64,000 nucleotides of DNA from EA-27 sp964396265 (lineage in GTDB: Archaea; Thermoplasmatota; Thermoplasmata; RBG-16-68-12; EA-27): positions 81,707 through 145,706 of the forward strand of contig CAYNEM010000005.1 of assembly GCA_964396265.1 (NCBI GenBank), in the 5' to 3' direction. Each line of letters begins with the position of its first letter. The stretch's first letter is position 1. Positions 61,898-64,000 of this stretch are shown here, piece by piece. Both the position numbers and the translations under genes were made by a program. Under the pieces are notes generated by a model, which did not search any database, had not been told where the DNA came from, and saw only the letters and a program-made list of their open reading frames with translations.

Positions 61898-61969
61898 TGC
61901 GCGGACCGGGATTTGAACCCGGGCTATAAGCTTGGCAAGCTTATGTCCTACCAGCTAGACTATCCGCGC
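61898..61969 (-). tRNA. tRNA-Gly (GCC)
   Basis: A 72-base cloverleaf on the minus strand. The acceptor stem GCGCGGA/TCCGCGC is perfect, the anticodon stem TAAGC/GCTTA holds TTGCCAA with anticodon GCC, and the T arm is CCGGG-TTCAAAT-CCCGG. Discriminator A, no encoded CCA and no intron. A TATA-like GGTTTTCAAACC (61991-62002) lies upstream. Confidence 0.95.
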
Positions 61970-62009
61970 GCAGTGGGGCCGAAGGCGGTGGGGTTTGAAA
62001 ACCTTCCGG

Positions 62010-64000
62010 CTACCGATGCGACAAGACGCTGTAGTACCGCTCGTCCTTGACGGTCCTCTCCAGCGAGCCGATGATCGGGAGCTTGTAGTCGCACTTCTTG
62101 CAGCGGTTGTCCTTCGTGAGCTCCCATCCGGTGATGTCGAACCCGTACCGCCGGACCGCGATCGCGCCGCACTCGGGGCAGTACGTATGCTCCAACGGAT
62201 GGCCGGGGACGTTCCCGATGTAGACGTACCGGAGGCCGGCCTCCTTGGCGACCTGACAGTGCTTCTCGAGCGTCTCCACGGGCGTCCATGGCAGGTCCAT
62301 CATCTTGTAGTCCGGGTGGAACCGCAGGAAGTGAATCGGCGTGTCGGGCCCGAGCTCGTCGTAGACGAACTTCGACAGGACTTTGGCGGCGTCGATATTG
62401 TCGCCGACCTGCGGCACGATGAGGTCCGTGATCTCCGTGTGGATCTTCGTACGGTCCCGGATGTCCTTCAACGTCTGGAAGATCGGGTCCGCGTTCGGGA
62501 TCGAGATGTACTTGCGGACGAACTGCGTCTCGCCGCTCCCCTTGAAGTCGACCGTGATGCAGTCGAGGAACGGCTTCATCTGCTCGACGACCTCCGGCGT
62601 GTCGTACCCGTTCGAGACGAAGATGTTGATGAGCCCGGCCTTCCGCGCGAGGATGCCGATGTCTCGCGCGAACTCGATGAAGATCGTCGGCTGGTTGTAC
62701 GTGTACGCGAGGCCCTGGCACCCCTGCTCGAGCGTCATGCGGACGATGTCCTCCGGCTGCGCGTCGATGCCCTCGATCTTCCGCCGCTGGGAGATGTCGT
62801 AGTTCTGACAGTACCTGCAGTTATGGACGACGACGCCGTTTGCCACGTAGTTGTGGTTGGGAATGCACTCGAAGCTGTAGACCGTCTCGATTCGATCTGT
62901 CTGTGTGACGGAGTGAACGGGGAGCCACATCTTCTTGTTCGTCCGAAGAACCGGAGCCGTCGCTTCGTCAAGCAAATCCCGAACGGACTCTTCGTGACGG
63001 AACAGGTCCCCGCTCCATATTCGAACGACCCGCCATCCGTTCGCCCCGAGGGTCGCGTCGCGGAGTCGGTCTGAGCGCCTTACGCTCTCTGACTTTACGT
63101 GCCAAAACCCGTCGACTTCAATGTCAACTCGAGTATCTGGGAGGGCGGCATCAGCCACGTAGTACTTCTTTGAGCCGTCGAGGCGCACCTCCGGTTGGAT
63201 GCGATACTCCTTCTCGTGTGTGACTCGCAACTCGTCTAAGATCTGGTACAGACGTTCCTGACCTTTCGACGGATGACGGTGTCGCCACGCCGCAAGACGG
63301 GTTAGGTTCCTGTGCCAGCCATGACTTGGATCGACCTCGTAGCGCGCGCGGCTCGTAGCGAGGGCCCGCCGAGCGACCTCGGGGTTCCGCATTGGGTTGT
63401 GGGTCCGCATGCGCTCTGACCGGGCGAGCCGTTCAGCCTCCGAGAACTCCGCATCCTTCGTATAGCACGCCCCGCGATGGCGGTTCCAGGCCGCCAGTCC
63501 GACGACGGTCTCGCCGCAAACCCCACACGCGAAATCCGCAGATGGCATCGAAGCAGCGCGGTTTGCCCGCCACACTTCCGTGTTCTGGTACCAGACCTTG
63601 AGAATCTCATCGCCGCGGCGCACATCTCTCGCCAATGTCCAGCCTCGACGCGTTAGAACGGGGTGCTGAGGAGTCGCTTCGAGGATTCCGCTGCCTCGCG
63701 CACCTGTCCTAATCCGCAGAATCCGGTCCTTACGGCGACCCGCATGCGTCACGATGTTCGGTAGAATCTGGTATCCACCATCGACATCATAGGACCAAAG
63801 GCGGTCGCCGATCTGGACCTCCTCAACGGGCTTTTTCGACCCGTCCGCCATCAGAATGGGCGTCCCCGCGGGATGGCAGAGCCAATTACAGCCGGTCGTC
63901 GCGATGCTGAAGATCTTCGATCCGGGCCGGTAGTGCGTCACAGGTTTCTTCTCGATCGGGTCGACGTGGCCCGTGATGACCTTCCCGTACGTGTACAGCC
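62010..64000 (-). CDS. amrS: AmmeMemoRadiSam system radical SAM enzyme (AmrS), interrupted by an intein, 5' end outside window
   Basis: Radical SAM enzyme of the AmmeMemoRadiSam system, whose partners AMMECR1 and MEMO are not in the window. The frame stays open to base 64000 (YTYGKVITGHVDPIEKKPV precedes the internal GTG 63941), matching the AmrS N-terminus. After removal of the intein (62820-63878) the cluster motif reads GCNWLCRYCQNYDISQ, i.e. CxxxCxxC. The extein continues with TYNQPTIFIEFARD, FVSNGYDTPEVVEQM, TVDFKGSGE, FLRFHPDYKM and a C-terminal zinc ribbon (TYCPECGAIAVRRYGF, RCKKCDYKL). The exact reaction of AmrS is not firmly known. The intein must be spliced out for activity. Confidence 0.9.
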   Translation of the reverse strand, partial: LYTYGKVITGHVDPIEKKPVTHYRPGSKIFSIATTGCNWLCHPAGTPILMADGSKKPVEEVQIGDRLWSYDVDGGYQILPNIVTHAGRRKDRILRIRTGARGSGILEATPQHPVLTRRGWTLARDVRRGDEILKVWYQNTEVWRANRAASMPSADFACGVCGETVVGLAAWNRHRGACYTKDAEFSEAERLARSERMRTHNPMRNPEVARRALATSRARYEVDPSHGWHRNLTRLAAWRHRHPSKGQERLYQILDELRVTHEKEYRIQPEVRLDGSKKYYVADAALPDTRVDIEVDGFWHVKSESVRRSDRLRDATLGANGWRVVRIWSGDLFRHEESVRDLLDEATAPVLRTNKKMWLPVHSVTQTDRIETVYSFECIPNHNYVANGVVVHNCRYCQNYDISQRRKIEGIDAQPEDIVRMTLEQGCQGLAYTYNQPTIFIEFARDIGILARKAGLINIFVSNGYDTPEVVEQMKPFLDCITVDFKGSGETQFVRKYISIPNADPIFQTLKDIRDRTKIHTEITDLIVPQVGDNIDAAKVLSKFVYDELGPDTPIHFLRFHPDYKMMDLPWTPVETLEKHCQVAKEAGLRYVYIGNVPGHPLEHTYCPECGAIAVRRYGFDITGWELTKDNRCKKCDYKLPIIGSLERTVKDERYYSVLSHR
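62820..63878 (-). mobile_element. Intein of 353 residues with zinc finger, NUMOD3-like motif and Vsr/DUF559-like nuclease
   Basis: The intein begins with Cys (CHPAGTPILMADGSKKPVEE, block A) and ends VVVHN before the +1 Cys of the extein. Block B is ATPQHPVL (Thr and His), and the C-terminal blocks are YSFECIPNHNYVANG then VVVHN. Between the Hint halves there is no LAGLIDADG pair. Instead come a CxxC-x12-H-x3-C zinc finger (intein residues 118-138), a NUMOD3-like THNPMRNPEVARRALATS, and a restriction-like domain (KGQERLYQILDELRV, VDIEVDGFWH, LRDATLGANGWRVVRIW) that resembles Vsr/DUF559 nucleases. It looks like an active homing element. It sits inside the CxxxCxxC motif of the radical SAM enzyme. 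Confidence 0.88.

Overview
This window reads as a chromosome segment of an uncultivated, GC-rich archaeon, most likely a member of the Thermoplasmatota. Archaeal informational genes support this: an S12-S7-EF-2-EF-1A-S10 cluster, stand-alone Kae1, an archaeal GluRS, an Hef-type helicase, FBP aldolase/phosphatase and an archaeal UbiD-type decarboxylase. So do the promoters: TATA boxes lie about 25-30 bases ahead of many start codons, often GTG, which implies widespread leaderless transcription. The lineage is an inference from gene content, since no rRNA lies in the window.

Layout. 1-6.4 kb: end of a fibronectin-III surface protein, a coiled-coil protein, a P5C-type aldehyde dehydrogenase, two small proteins, a Rieske ferredoxin and a family-2 glycosyltransferase. 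6.5-10.75 kb: three tightly linked genes (membrane-anchored GNAT, two unrecognised proteins). 10.7-17.8 kb: small membrane proteins, Kae1, a DUF1444-like protein, a class V aminotransferase, a ribbon-helix-helix regulator followed by a structured RNA-like element, and a membrane-embedded Cas4-like nuclease. 17.8-26.3 kb: phospholipase-D surface protein, triosephosphate isomerase, a 58-residue zinc protein and a 1487-residue surface protein. 26-32.5 kb: FBP aldolase/phosphatase, cation/proton antiporter, metallophosphoesterase, PP2C phosphatase, M20 peptidase. 32.5-37.9 kb: tRNA-Ala and the translation cluster. 37.9-43.1 kb: zinc-ribbon proteins, Hef-like helicase, M6-type secreted protease. 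43.2-50.3 kb: two paralogous membrane-anchored family-5 solute-binding proteins flanking a UbiD decarboxylase; the second is broken by a one-base frameshift. 50.4-59.5 kb: zinc-finger membrane cyclophilin, GluRS, aminotransferase, large Ig-like surface protein, winged-helix regulator, EndoIII-like glycosylase, PAP2 phosphatase. 59.4-64 kb: roadblock protein, M29-like aminopeptidase, ThiL, tRNA-Gly, and the AmmeMemoRadiSam radical SAM enzyme interrupted by an intein.

Together the genes show central carbon metabolism of gluconeogenic type, peptide and amino-acid use (secreted protease, peptide-binding proteins, dipeptidase, aminopeptidase, P5C dehydrogenase), a rich cell surface of membrane-anchored proteins with Arg/Lys-rich C-terminal tails, and a core translation locus. 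No CRISPR array, rRNA gene or transposase was seen. No gene-free stretch exceeds 300 bases; the longest (21014-21287) holds strong hairpins. The most unusual items are the intein with a non-LAGLIDADG nuclease, the transmembrane Cas4-like protein, repeated operator-like elements ahead of the two solute-binding genes, the alternative-hairpin element at 15.6 kb, and an abundant CCGCCAA-type motif.
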